A stretch of DNA of 64,000 nucleotides. Origin: Metabacillus litoralis. GTDB taxonomy: Bacteria; Bacillota; Bacilli; Bacillales; Bacillaceae. Each line of letters starts with the position of its first letter. The stretch's first letter is position 1. The translations under genes were made by a program, and so were the position numbers. The stretch spans positions 4,906,501 to 4,970,500 of the forward strand of contig NZ_CP033043.1 in assembly GCF_003667825.1 (NCBI RefSeq). Reading direction: 5' to 3'. This document shows positions 53,601 through 61,560 of the stretch, in pieces. Under the pieces are notes generated by a model that had not been told where the DNA came from, ran no database searches, and saw only the letters and a program-made list of their open reading frames with translations.

Positions 53601-54002
53601 TCAATGTTAACTCGTGGTCGCTATGCGATTGAGGTTGATTCACAAGGTGGATTTATTATGAGAGATGATGCAAACGGTGGAGTAAGAAGACCTGTTTCCA
53701 CCTTATCAGGAGGGGAAACGTTCTTAACCTCACTTGCACTTGCCTTATCGCTATCAACACAAATTCAACTTCGTGGTGAATACCCGCTTCAATTTTTCTT
53801 CTTAGATGAAGGGTTCGGAACGTTAGACATTGAGCTACTCGATACAGTCATAACGGCTCTAGAAAAATTGCAATCACAAAATTTATCAGTCGGTGTTATT
53901 AGTCACGTGCAGGAGCTGAGAGCAAGATTGCCACGGAAACTAATTGTGGAGCCAGCTGAACCTTCTGGTAAAGGAACGTCTGTTTACTTAGAATCACTTT
54001 AA
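50601..54002 (+). CDS. sbcC: SbcC, Rad50-like ATPase subunit
   Basis: 1133 residues. The N-terminal Walker A (GPTGSGKSSILDAM) and C-terminal ABC signature and Walker B (STLSGGETFLTSLAL, FFLDEGFGTLD) flank two very long coiled coils. Between them is the zinc hook CPVCGS near residue 540. It forms the SbcCD clamp-nuclease. The ATGA overlap with sbcD signals translational coupling. Palindromic DNA is the classic SbcCD substrate, which is notable because this genome carries palindromic arrays nearby. Confidence 0.96.
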   Translation: MKPITLTVSGLHSFREKQTINFDALCDGGIFGIFGPTGSGKSSILDAMTLALYGKVERAMNNTHGILNHAEDQLSVSFTFELENASSKKRYVVERVFKRTDDIRVKTAICRLIEEGEEHVVLADKAVDVNDEIYGLLGLTIDDFTRAVVLPQGKFAEFLSLKGAERRQMLQRLFHLEQYGDQLLKKLKRRLATARITRNELEAEKTGLGDASSEAVKEAKKQVKEAEVLLEKRQKELESVTKDYEQKQATWQLQQQRLELEKEKAAVQKDEEQIQSLQQQLKTAEEAEALRPYAEALQARKQEKIQAEGNLEAAKKNVERMKLQYEASSRAYEAIRKEKSEQEPALVAKREKLLQLQKVEEELKQDQTILHELQQKKEELQKQQEHHQSLLTKAHQLVEKAAVKQQTLQEEQKTKTVSAKERDQVRAALEAKQLVQQSKQQFEETHELLEKKTNALNNEKKKYDSLIDQLSVNKKHLENKFNELTSLYFLISERETEYKHFLSIAKHNLEEKIAEEEKAKNQKLALRLVKELKEGAPCPVCGSCSHPSPVHADFDHDEEIEKQLHVMKQQFEQLQSLSQEPHSLKIKAEGLSEQLTADFLFLQDKKLLEEVQVEQLIAPNTNMSLEQGFQTFQLSFKNLNQDFIQLRQSLEKNVKQLRDLQQEEVRSKDGISSANNDVQEWTDKLNEYKEKLQKSLTYYSETFTQIPIENVEKLQKEISEKDEALEQLNERIQKSFSFIEEQEEIVKKQEEFNRHIKEQQIELQASLKSRDFSIKEKQEKLKEVGLEKPISTVIAETNATIKQLAEKENELYQGWQKESNMLHQLQSELAAHERSYEQAKHQVQESEQKWSQVKENTSFKTIEETLASLLGAEKRQQLKSEIEAFLDKMKQLNTDLNRIEEKLGNQQVSQEEWDTIQQIKVEMKQQVEDAVASKGAATNGLQVLLEKHERFVVIENQQKELDDLLGKLEKLQSVFKGNSFVEYVAEEQLQQVSRDASDRLSMLTRGRYAIEVDSQGGFIMRDDANGGVRRPVSTLSGGETFLTSLALALSLSTQIQLRGEYPLQFFFLDEGFGTLDIELLDTVITALEKLQSQNLSVGVISHVQELRARLPRKLIVEPAEPSGKGTSVYLESL

Positions 54003-54101
54003 TAGTTTGGTTGTGAAGTGTTGAATATGTCTCCTTTAGCTTATGAACACATAAGAAATCAACATTCCACAGAACCAATTTGATGATAAAGGGATGTCGC
54101 G

Positions 54102-54410
54102 ATGGGAAAGAAAAAAGAAATTGGGACATGTGAATTGTGTGAAAGAGAAGAAGTTGAAACAACCATTCATCACCTAACACCTAAGGAAATGGGTGGGACC
54201 TTCTTGCCTACAGCAAAGCTCTGTGTGGCTTGTCACAAGCAAATTCATGCATTATATACAAACGAAGAATTAGCTGCAAGGCTTTCAACTATTGAAGACC
54301 TACAACAAGATGAGAAAATCAAAAGCTTTATTAAATGGATTAAAAAGCAACCTTCTAGTAAGTTAGTTCAAACGAGAAAATCCAATGAACGAAAGCAGAA
54401 GGGGCGTTAG
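54102..54410 (+). CDS. yisB: HNH-type protein
   Basis: 102 residues with CELC, TTIHHLTPKEMGG and CVACHKQIHALY, the zinc Cys pairs and the HH...H core of an HNH endonuclease fold. The length and place after sbcC match B. subtilis YisB. Activity is unproven; YisB-type proteins may nick DNA or be inert. ATG 54102 follows GGGATG. A terminator closes the unit. Confidence 0.85.
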   Translation: MGKKKEIGTCELCEREEVETTIHHLTPKEMGGTFLPTAKLCVACHKQIHALYTNEELAARLSTIEDLQQDEKIKSFIKWIKKQPSSKLVQTRKSNERKQKGR

Positions 54411-54447
54411 AAAAGGAAGACTGTCGATGATATCGGCAGTCTTTTGT
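54411..54447 (+). terminator. Intrinsic terminator of yisB
   Basis: AAAGGAAGACTGTCGAT pairs with ATCGGCAGTCTTTT around a tiny loop, with a T-run. Confidence 0.75.
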
Positions 54448-54562
54448 TTATAAGAACTTATAATAAATTGTAACAATTTGGATACAGATTTTGGGGATTT
54501 TTCCATTTATAATTGTAATTGAAAATAATTTGTAATCGCTTACAGAAAAGGCGGTGAAACCT

Positions 54563-55042
54563 TTGAACAAAACAGCACTATTTTTTATTGTATATGCTTT
54601 ACTGATGGTTGGACTAATATTTATGGCAGTAAATATGCCGAAATCAACTATTTCTCCAATAACTGAAAGTCTTATCTCAACAACAGAGGGAGAAAATAGC
54701 CTTGAGAAATTTAAGCAAGAGTTTAATGAAAAGAAGTCGGAAAGTACAGAATCATCAAAAGTTGAATATCCAGCCTACTATTGGATTGCTATTTTTATAG
54801 CTTCTATAATTGATTTTGTTATAGTGATGCTCTGGGTGAACCATGAAAATAAAAAGCGGGAGCAAGGAGAAAATGATAATAATCGAACATCCATTATGAA
54901 GTCTAAATGGTTTTGGTGGGTTGTTGGCTTGGGTGTTGTTAAGCAGAAAAACGACCGACTAAGGTTTGATTGGAAGGTTTGTATTCTTTATCTTGCGTTA
55001 TTAACAGGATTGAAATTATATCTTATGGAAAGTACAGAATAA
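54563..55042 (+). CDS. Membrane protein of unknown function
   Basis: 159 residues from TTG 54563, 6 bases after AAAGGCGGTGA; a GTG at 54554 falls inside that ribosome site. There are three membrane helices (about 3-25, 72-92, 139-156), a charged Ser/Glu-rich external segment between the first two, and a Trp-rich motif (KWFWWVVGLGVV). I do not recognise the family. It lies convergent with gerPF and shares its terminator. Confidence 0.7.
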   Translation: MNKTALFFIVYALLMVGLIFMAVNMPKSTISPITESLISTTEGENSLEKFKQEFNEKKSESTESSKVEYPAYYWIAIFIASIIDFVIVMLWVNHENKKREQGENDNNRTSIMKSKWFWWVVGLGVVKQKNDRLRFDWKVCILYLALLTGLKLYLMESTE

Positions 55043-55045
55043 TGA

Positions 55046-55082
55046 AAAGGCGGAAAAAGTGATTTCATTTTTCCGCCTTATT
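55046..55082. terminator. Bidirectional terminator, membrane protein and gerP operon
   Basis: AAGGCGGAAAAA pairs with TTTTTCCGCCTT around a 10-base loop, with suitable tracts on both sides. Confidence 0.8.
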
Positions 55083-55083
55083 A

Positions 55084-55302
55084 TTAATTATTCGCCACCA
55101 TGTTTTGATCTGTTACATCAGGATCAATTAAATTGGTACCACTTATTCCATTATTAATAATGTGGAAATCTCCTGTGCTTCCTCCGCCAGAGCCTGAGGC
55201 ACTCTTTGACTGGCTTTTTGGGGCAAGATAAAACGTATCCCCAAAGTTAACGACTCCGCCGCCTACTTCATTAATCTTAATTGGACCGACAATAGCTGGC
55301 AT
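55084..55302 (-). CDS. gerPF: Spore germination protein GerPF
   Basis: 72 residues from ATG 55302 (MPAIVGPIKINEVGGGVVNF), with a Ser/Gly-rich middle. GerPF and GerPA are small homologues made late in the mother cell that help nutrients cross the spore coat. AAAGGATG lies 8 bases upstream of the ATG. Last gene of the gerP operon. Confidence 0.93.
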   Translation of the reverse strand: MPAIVGPIKINEVGGGVVNFGDTFYLAPKSQSKSASGSGGGSTGDFHIINNGISGTNLIDPDVTDQNMVANN

Positions 55303-55405
55303 ATAAAACATCCTTTTTATAGTTTCCTAGTACTTTAGTTTATGCACCTGAATACTGAGGTGTTAATCGTTTATCAAAGTTAGTGAGTAGGAGTTATCGG
55401 GCATG

Positions 55406-55771
55406 TTAATCCTTTAATTGGCGAATATGCTTTGTGCGGGACACTGCCCGAATATCCCTTGTAGAGCCAATCTGAAATACTGCCGAACTCGACAGGGCTG
55501 TAACATCCACATGTTGAACGGATATTACGGGCTTTTCATGAAAAAAGTTTGAAATAACAGGTTCATAAAAAACTGGCTGAGGGATTTCTTCCTCAAAGAT
55601 TGGATAAGCTGTTAAATCTCCTTCTGATCCGAAAAAACGTTCTTCCTCCCGCTGAACAGCAAGTGCCTTTACACTAGGTGTTATTTGAACAGAATCACCG
55701 ATGTGAAAAACAGAGCTGATCCCGATTGAGTTAACATAGGTACTTCCTACCTTAGAAATACGGCTAATCAT
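55406..55771 (-). CDS. gerPE: Spore germination protein GerPE
   Basis: 121 residues (MISRISKVGSTYVNSIGISS...), the GerPE family: two halves each with an xxSSxxFxIGDS/T-like strand pattern also seen in GerPB and GerPD. ATG 55771 overlaps the gerPD stop as ATGA, so the two are translationally coupled. A 103-base gap separates it from gerPF. Confidence 0.92.
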   Translation of the reverse strand: MISRISKVGSTYVNSIGISSVFHIGDSVQITPSVKALAVQREEERFFGSEGDLTAYPIFEEEIPQPVFYEPVISNFFHEKPVISVQHVDVTALSSSAVFQIGSTRDIRAVSRTKHIRQLKD

Positions 55772-55944
55772 TTTGGCGCCAACGGCACTAATGGACCAAT
55801 AATAAGAGATTCAGGTGGCGTATCAAAGACAGAAGAAAGAGCAATGGTTTGTGTATCACCGATTAAAAAAACAGATGAGCTAGATACCCCAACAACTTTA
55901 ATAGCTCCCACCTGGATATCTTTATTTACTACTGTAAAATTCAT
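55768..55944 (-). CDS. gerPD: Spore germination protein GerPD
   Basis: 58 residues (MNFTVVNKDIQVGAIKVVGV..., ending GPLVPLAPK). The ATG at 55944 has AAAGGAG upstream, and the stop overlaps the gerPE start by ATGA. The SSSVFLIGDTQTIAL strand resembles GerPB and GerPE. The position between gerPC and gerPE confirms the identity despite its small size. Confidence 0.92.
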   Translation of the reverse strand: MNFTVVNKDIQVGAIKVVGVSSSSVFLIGDTQTIALSSVFDTPPESLIIGPLVPLAPK

Positions 55945-55958
55945 CGTTCTTCACTCCT

Positions 55959-56561
55959 TTATGGAGAATCTTTTGGCAAATGTTGTAGGAAATGCATAAT
56001 GGAATTCTCAACATCCTTCTTCACCAATTCAAAAATTTCCTGTTTTTTATTAAGTAATGAATCTTGTTCAGTAAGAGGCTGAGCATTAATGTAGTATTGA
56101 ATTCTGCTATCAATTTGTTTCCTAATGTCTTCAATAATATGTCTGCGATGAGGGTCATCGAGAGTTAATTCATATTGTTTTTCTGCTTGCTGTATATAAT
56201 GAATACAGTCTTGATTTAGAAAATGGTTAATATCTTGGCTGCATTGCTTCATTAGTTGATCTCGAAGCTGCTGTTGAACACCATTTACGTTCATTCCTTT
56301 TTGTTGAACCTCAAAGTTATCTATCTGCTCAGGGTCGGTCGGATTGAGACCAATATTAAGGGTCCCATCTAACTGTTCAACCTTTAGTTGATCAAATTTA
56401 TACTCAATTCTTTCAATATTTGTGTAAGGTTGTTTTTTTAAGTAGTCCACGTCGGTCCGTAAATCATTTGCTAGTTTAGTAAGTTGTTGGATTTTTTTAT
56501 CCTGCTGCTGAACATAGTGATGAAGCTGTTGGAGGTATTTAGTCATCTCATGATAGTACAA
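55959..56561 (-). CDS. gerPC: Spore germination protein GerPC
   Basis: 200 residues. An N-terminal coiled coil (HHYVQQQDKKIQQLTKLAND) is followed by a mixed domain with the conserved TLNIGLNP. It starts at TTG 56561 behind AGGTGGGTG; an ATG five codons in lacks a ribosome site. Coat-associated and needed for normal spore permeability to germinants, according to B. subtilis work. Confidence 0.92.
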   Translation of the reverse strand: MYYHEMTKYLQQLHHYVQQQDKKIQQLTKLANDLRTDVDYLKKQPYTNIERIEYKFDQLKVEQLDGTLNIGLNPTDPEQIDNFEVQQKGMNVNGVQQQLRDQLMKQCSQDINHFLNQDCIHYIQQAEKQYELTLDDPHRRHIIEDIRKQIDSRIQYYINAQPLTEQDSLLNKKQEIFELVKKDVENSIMHFLQHLPKDSP

Positions 56562-56647
56562 AGCTATTCACCCACCTTTTGGTTCGCTCAAAAGTTGTTA
56601 CTAATAATCTATGCAATAAAATAAAATGGGTGATAGCCTACTTAAAA

Positions 56648-56887
56648 TTAAGTTGTTGCTGTTGGAGAAGAAAGAGGAACAAGAGGTCCCTCAGAAGCCT
56701 CTGCTGCAACACCTGTAGGAGTCTCGGTCAAAATTTGAGGTGCTTCTTGAAAAAATCCACCAGTATTATAAAGATTTGATAGGGGCTTTATCATTCCAGC
56801 ACTCCCGATTTGCAGAACAGAAGAATTGTTTACAGAGCCCACCCGCAGGTAATTTATGCAGATGGTTTGGTTGATATAGAAATTCAC
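56648..56887 (-). CDS. gerPB: Spore germination protein GerPB
   Basis: 79 residues starting NFYINQTICINYLRVGSVNN, closely matching B. subtilis GerPB, with VLQIGSAGMIKPLSNLYNTGG. GTG 56887, with AAAGGGGGATG further upstream. Second gene of the operon. Confidence 0.93.
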   Translation of the reverse strand: MNFYINQTICINYLRVGSVNNSSVLQIGSAGMIKPLSNLYNTGGFFQEAPQILTETPTGVAAEASEGPLVPLSSPTATT

Positions 56888-56970
56888 CTTTCACATCCCC
56901 CTTTTGTAAGTTCATAAAAAGAAAAAAGGCAGGAGTACAGTGAGTGGATAGAACACCCCTACCTCCCAAT

Positions 56971-57192
56971 TTATAAGTTTCCTGCCATTGGCTGGTCAAC
57001 AACATCATTATCATACGTATTGGTAACAGAATTTTGATTGTAAATGTTAAGACCATCACCTGTGTTAAAGGAACCGGCACCAGCAAATGTTTTAACCTCG
57101 CTGTAAGGAGAAATAGTAATAACATCTCCAACATGAACAATGCTGCTTGTTCCTACACTATTTACTTTAAAGGCACCTACAATAGCTGGCAT
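56971..57192 (-). CDS. gerPA: Spore germination protein GerPA
   Basis: 73 residues from ATG 57192 ([20 protein letters not shown]), homologous to GerPF. AAAGGATG precedes the ATG. First gene of gerPABCDEF. The frame is open further upstream to 57252, but that would run across the promoter and is rejected. Confidence 0.93.
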   Translation of the reverse strand: MPAIVGAFKVNSVGTSSIVHVGDVITISPYSEVKTFAGAGSFNTGDGLNIYNQNSVTNTYDNDVVDQPMAGNL

Positions 57193-57247
57193 AGTCAAAC
57201 ATCCTTTGTTAGTGTTATAAAACAAAGCACGACAATTGGCTTTTCTA

Positions 57248-57277
57248 TACATTATGTTAGAAATGCGAAAAAGTGTG
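57248..57277 (-). promoter_or_regulatory. Sigma-K-type promoter of the gerP operon
   Basis: On the minus strand CACA (57277-57274) lies 17 bases before CATAATGTA (57256-57248), which matches the sigma-K -10 consensus CATANNNTA. The operon is sigma-K controlled in B. subtilis, so this fits late mother-cell expression. Confidence 0.7.
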
Positions 57278-57362
57278 ATAAACGCGGAAAAACAAAGCTA
57301 GGATTTAAAGTAGTATTGAGGTAAGCGATAAGTAGAGTAAGTGAGGAGATCTATTGTTATAT

Positions 57363-57545
57363 TTATAAGTATTCTTTCACTTGTTTATCATCTTTAATTA
57401 GGTGTTTATTATACCCGAGGATTTCTTGTAATAAAAGCATATCAAGCTCTTGGCTGCATTGAATCGTTTGGTCAGAATTAATCCCATATTTTTTGGCTGT
57501 TTTAATCAAGTGCTTTCTTTTTAGTTCAATTTCATTCGTGAACAT
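57363..57545 (-). CDS. yisI: Spo0E-family aspartyl-phosphate phosphatase
   Basis: 60 residues from ATG 57545 (MFTNEIELKRKHL), a two-helix protein with the family motif SQELD. Spo0E/YisI-type proteins dephosphorylate Spo0A-P and delay sporulation. Adjacent to gerPA, as in B. subtilis gerPA-yisI. ATG 57557 four codons upstream is an alternative, but its spacing to AGG is too short. Confidence 0.85.
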   Translation of the reverse strand: MFTNEIELKRKHLIKTAKKYGINSDQTIQCSQELDMLLLQEILGYNKHLIKDDKQVKEYL

Positions 57546-57772
57546 ATTTTTCTCCATCCTAGATTTAAGATTTTGTCGATCAAAATGTAACCAAGTGTCG
57601 TTTAGGACAAGCTTATTATACAACGGATTATCTTATAAAACTTAGATTCGCTAAAATAACAAAAAAGAATACAAAATTCTACAAGAAACAACAGACTTCC
57701 TTCTGAATTTTGTTTCTTTTAATAGAAGGTTGTACAATAAAAGTAGTATTATGCTGAAAGGAAGGGAACATT

Positions 57773-58540
57773 ATGATTGATGCCCATCTCCATCTTGATC
57801 AATATGATTTAAATAAGCTGGAATTTCATATTGATATGTGGCAAAGCCATGGGATTGAAGGCGTTGTAGCGGTTGCTACAAATTTACAATCAAGCTATAA
57901 AACATTAGAGATAAAGCTTAAGTACCCTACATTTGTACGTGCTGCGATTGGCCATCATCCAGAAGCCCCTCCATCAACTAGTAAAGACCTAGCTGAACTT
58001 CTGAACTTAATAAAAAAGGAGAAAAACCACTTGTCAGGTATTGGTGAGATTGGTCTTCCAACCTATCAAAAGGGGTCTTTATATGAAGTGTATGGTCAAG
58101 AACCATTTTGCGAACAATTAGAAGCGTGTTTAGAAATAGCAAAATCAGTAGATCTTCCTGTTGCTTTACATGCTGTTCATAACGAGTCAGAGAGGGTGCT
58201 TTTACTATTGAAAAAGCATAAAATAAAGCAGGCACATTTTCATTGGTTAAAAGCCTCGAATAAAATTGTTCAAGATATAATCTCCTGTGGGTATTATATT
58301 TCTGTTACACCAGAGGTTTGCTATCGGGAACGGGACCAGCGTCTTGTCAAAATGATCCCAATTGATCAATTATTAATTGAAACGGATGGACCTTGGAAGC
58401 ATGGTGACCTCTTTCAGCACCAAGACACAACTCCTCTCTTTTTAAAGGATATCGTGGACTCCTTATCGAATATACTTTCAATATCAACTGTAAACATAAA
58501 TGAAATACTATTGGCAAATACTAAAAGGCTTTATAAGTGA
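57773..58540 (+). CDS. TatD-family metal-dependent hydrolase
   Basis: 255 residues with the TIM-barrel metal motifs DAHLHLD, GIGEIGL, LHAVHN, HFHWLKAS and IETDGPW. TatD proteins are DNases or general phosphoesterases; the exact substrate is unknown. ATG 57773 follows GAAAGGAAGGG. It occurs just before yisK; I do not know it from this place in B. subtilis, so no symbol is given. Confidence 0.85.
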   Translation: MIDAHLHLDQYDLNKLEFHIDMWQSHGIEGVVAVATNLQSSYKTLEIKLKYPTFVRAAIGHHPEAPPSTSKDLAELLNLIKKEKNHLSGIGEIGLPTYQKGSLYEVYGQEPFCEQLEACLEIAKSVDLPVALHAVHNESERVLLLLKKHKIKQAHFHWLKASNKIVQDIISCGYYISVTPEVCYRERDQRLVKMIPIDQLLIETDGPWKHGDLFQHQDTTPLFLKDIVDSLSNILSISTVNINEILLANTKRLYK

Positions 58541-58563
58541 TTCTATAGTAGTGGAGGATTTTT

Positions 58564-59466
58564 ATGAAATTTGTTTTAGCTACAATACATAGCGAACCAT
58601 TTATTGGATTATTACATGGAGAAAAAATTATTGATTTAAACAAAGCGGAACAGGAAATATTTGAAATTACTTCATTCCCAAGATCACTATTGGAATGTGT
58701 AACTTTAGGAGAAAAGTTTGTTCAAGACGTAATCCAAATTGTTGATAAAATAAAGAATGCTGATGGACATGAAGGGTATGTATATTCATTTTCGGATGTT
58801 AAAATACAAGCACCTATTCCAAGACCAACAAAAAATATATTTTGTGTAGGAAAGAACTATCGAGAACACGCAATTGAAATGGGAAGTGAAGAGGACATAC
58901 CAAAGCATCTTATGATGTTTTCAAAAGCTCCAACATCTGTAATTGGTCATGAAGATGAAATTGATCCTCATCTACATATTACAAGTGAGCTCGATTATGA
59001 AGGTGAGCTTGCGGTGGTCATTGGTAAAAAAGGAAAACAAATCAAAGAAGAAGAAGCAATGAATTATGTGTTTGGCTATACAATTTTAAACGACATTACT
59101 GCTCGAAATCTTCAATCACAGCACAAACAATTTTTAATTGGCAAAAGTTTAGACACCTCTTGTCCAATGGGGCCTTATTTAGTTCATAAGTCAGCTATAA
59201 AAGATCCTTATGACTTAAGCATTAAAACAAAAGTGAATAATGAAGTGAGACAAGATGGACATACAAAAGATATGATTTTTACAATCGAGAATATTATCTC
59301 AACTCTTTCTCAAGGAACAACACTTGAGCCAGGGGATATCATTGCAACAGGAACCCCAGCTGGTGTTGGAAAAGGATTTACCCCTCCGAAGTTTCTGAAG
59401 CCAGGAGATGTAGTTGAAATTGAAGTTGAAGATATTGGGATCTTGAGAAATAAAATCATGGGATAA
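58564..59466 (+). CDS. yisK: Fumarylacetoacetate-hydrolase-family protein YisK
   Basis: 300 residues. The N-terminal 80 residues precede an FAH domain with FCVGKNYREHA, the metal-binding ELDYEGELAVVIG (E-x-E) with D in NDITARNLQ, and GTPAGVG. B. subtilis YisK (301) has been linked to oxaloacetate decarboxylation and to the cell-shape protein Mbl. ATG 58564 follows GTGGAGG. A short hairpin (GGAGCC/GGCTTC then T6, about 59476-59502) ends the unit. Confidence 0.88.
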   Translation: MKFVLATIHSEPFIGLLHGEKIIDLNKAEQEIFEITSFPRSLLECVTLGEKFVQDVIQIVDKIKNADGHEGYVYSFSDVKIQAPIPRPTKNIFCVGKNYREHAIEMGSEEDIPKHLMMFSKAPTSVIGHEDEIDPHLHITSELDYEGELAVVIGKKGKQIKEEEAMNYVFGYTILNDITARNLQSQHKQFLIGKSLDTSCPMGPYLVHKSAIKDPYDLSIKTKVNNEVRQDGHTKDMIFTIENIISTLSQGTTLEPGDIIATGTPAGVGKGFTPPKFLKPGDVVEIEVEDIGILRNKIMG

Positions 59467-59632
59467 TACATGGAAAGGGAGCCGATCATAAGGCTTCTTT
59501 TTTAGTAGATTTTTATGAACAACAGCGTTTTCAAAAAAAAGACACAAGATAATGAATGTTTACAGCTCTTTCTTTAATATTCGTCTTAAATCATGCTAAA
59601 ATAAGGTTGTCTTTAACTAAGGAGGAAAAATG

Positions 59633-59992
59633 ATGACACATGCACACATTACTACATGGGTTGTAGCGATTATTCTTTTCTTTGTTGCACATTCTTTATT
59701 TAAGTCTGGAAAAGAAAAGCCATCAAAAATTGTTCATATGGTTTTACGCTTGTTTTACATTTTAATTGTGATTACAGGTGTTATTCTTGTTACTGGTGTG
59801 TATCAGTTAGATGGGGAATACATAGCTAAAATTGTTTTAGGAATCTGGACGATCGGTGCAATGGAGATGGTTCTGGTTAGATTGAAAAAGGGAAAACCAA
59901 CAAGAGTTTTCTGGATTCAATTTGTAATTGTTCTACTTTTAACAATTGTATTAGGAATGCGTCTACCTTTAGGAATTTGGAGTTTTTCTTAA
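59633..59992 (+). CDS. yisL: YisL-family membrane protein
   Basis: 119 residues with four membrane helices (DUF1516 type), the same size as B. subtilis YisL (118) and in the same place after yisK. ATG 59633 lies 7 bases after GGAGG; ATG 59630 is possible but tight. Function unknown. Confidence 0.88.
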   Translation: MTHAHITTWVVAIILFFVAHSLFKSGKEKPSKIVHMVLRLFYILIVITGVILVTGVYQLDGEYIAKIVLGIWTIGAMEMVLVRLKKGKPTRVFWIQFVIVLLLTIVLGMRLPLGIWSFS

Positions 59993-60011
59993 AGAGTAGC
60001 GGGATAGAAGG

Positions 60012-60058
60012 CTGTAGATAGACTCGACTGACCATCGAGCTGTCTGCAGTTTTTTTTG
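60012..60058 (+). terminator. Intrinsic terminator of yisL
   Basis: CTGTAGATAGACTCGA folds onto TCGAGCTGTCTGCAG around a 7-base loop, then T8. The tandem array begins 12 bases later. Confidence 0.8.
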
Positions 60059-60069
60059 TTTGGTAAGAG

Positions 60070-60742
60070 ATGAAGACCAATACAAGGGCAGGAGTACAAA
60101 GACATGGTCTTCATGCAAGAGGTGAAGACCAAAGCAAGGGGGAAATTTAGAAGAAATGGTCTTCATACAAGAGATGAAGACCAATGCAAGTGCGAAAATC
60201 AGAAGAAATGGTCTTCATACAGGAGATGAAGACCAATGCAAGTGCGAAAATCAGAAGAAATGGTCTTCATGCAAGAGATGAAGACTAATGCAAGGGCGAA
60301 ATTTAGAAGAAATGGTCTTCATGCAAGAGATGAAGACTAATGCAAGGGGGAAAATCAGAAGAAATGGTCTTCATGCAAGAGATGAAGACTAATGCAAGTG
60401 CGAAAATCAGAAGAAATGGTCTTCGTACAAGAGATGAAGACCAATGCAAGGTCAAAAATCAGAAGAAATGGTCTTCATACAGGAGATGAATGAAGACCAA
60501 AGCAAGGTCAAAATTTAGAAGAAATGGTCTTCATACAAGAGATGAAGACCAATGCAAGTGCAAAAATCAGAAGAAATGGTCTTCATACAGGAGATGAAGA
60601 ACAAAGCAAGGTCAAAATTTAGAAGAAATAGTCTTCATACAGGAGATGAAGACCATTGCAAGTGCAAAAATCAGAAGAAATGGTCTTCATACAAGAGATG
60701 AAGACCAATGCAAGGTCAAAAATCAGAAGAAGTGGTCTTCAT
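60070..60742. repeat. Tandem palindromic array 2, 52-bp period
   Basis: About 13 units. Each has a left arm TGGTCTTCAT, a 7-nt loop (mostly RYAAGAG or ACAGGAG), a right arm ATGAAGACCA and a 25-bp linker such as ATGCAAGTGCGAAAATCAGA plus five bases. Left arms start at 60105, 60157, 60209, 60261, 60313, 60365, 60417, 60469, 60525 (after a 4-bp insertion), 60577, 60629, 60681 and 60733. The stretch from 59993 to 60788 holds only the yisL terminator and this array. Confidence 0.95.
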
Positions 60743-60788
60743 TGCTGCTGCAAAAGGAGCCTACTCCAACAAAAGTGACCAACTTCAT

Positions 60789-61349
60789 CTAAAACTTACT
60801 ACAAACAAGTCGTCTTTCACCCAAACTTGTTGTTATTTCAAACCGATCTCCTGAATGGATGCCTCTTTCAAAGTGGTGTTGAATGGCGCAGATGGAATCT
60901 TCATTATCAAATTGAAAGAAAGAAACACCTTTTTTATTGACGCGATTTTCCATAAATAATAATTGATTATACGAATAAATACAGTCGTAAGGCGAAAAGC
61001 CAAGAGAGTTTAATTGTTTGATCAATCTGACAAATGTTTCATCTTGAAGTTCCTTTAACATTTCATCTAAAGCTAAAGGTAATTTTTTTCTTATCCGCAC
61101 TGTATCACCATGATTTAATGATAGCGTTCCCATGTCAGTCTTGATCTTACCTAAGCCTATCCATCTCCCCTTTGTCCACCCGGATGGATTTAAAATTTCT
61201 AGATGAGAATTTTGAATCTCATCTAATAAATGAAGCTCATCACTCATATCATCATAAATGACATACTGATCATTTGTAATTTCGATCAGTCCAGTTAAAT
61301 ACGAACGTTTTTGATTTAATAGTAAGTCTGTTCGTTTAATTGGAAACAT
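60789..61349 (-). CDS. yisN: YisN-family protein (DUF2777)
   Basis: 186 residues from ATG 61349 (MFPIKRTDLLLNQKRSYLTG), 8 bases after GGAGG. It looks cytosolic, with a beta-rich N-terminal half and helical second half, and has no catalytic motif I recognise. Divergent from asnO, as in B. subtilis yisN-asnO, which supports the symbol. The frame stays open upstream to 61445 without a ribosome site. Confidence 0.82.
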   Translation of the reverse strand: MFPIKRTDLLLNQKRSYLTGLIEITNDQYVIYDDMSDELHLLDEIQNSHLEILNPSGWTKGRWIGLGKIKTDMGTLSLNHGDTVRIRKKLPLALDEMLKELQDETFVRLIKQLNSLGFSPYDCIYSYNQLLFMENRVNKKGVSFFQFDNEDSICAIQHHFERGIHSGDRFEITTSLGERRLVCSKF

Positions 61350-61388
61350 ACATTTTACCTCCAAATCGTTGTTACACTTGTTGTTTTG

Positions 61389-61412
61389 AAAAACGTTGAT
61401 ATCATCGTTTTT
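61389..61412. promoter_or_regulatory. Palindrome between yisN and asnO
   Basis: AAAAACG and CGTTTTT flank GATATC in a 24-bp near-perfect palindrome, 39 bases upstream of yisN and 148 upstream of asnO. A TTGACA starts at its right edge (61411-61416). It could be an operator for one or both divergent genes. Confidence 0.45.
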
Positions 61413-61560
61413 GACAAAAATGAGGAAGTTTATGCATTTCTGCATTTTGCTTGGGACAATTCAACATTTGAAAAAGTGGGCATACAATGTCTACACCTAT
61501 TAAGGTCACAGACGTTGGTGTGTATGAGATCATAATATAGATGAGGGAGATGAAGCTTTC

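Noticed and set aside
60070..60742. Repeat-containing protein gene or CRISPR
   Set aside because: A 52-bp period breaks any reading frame from unit to unit, the linkers are related to each other, and no ribosome site or cas gene is seen.
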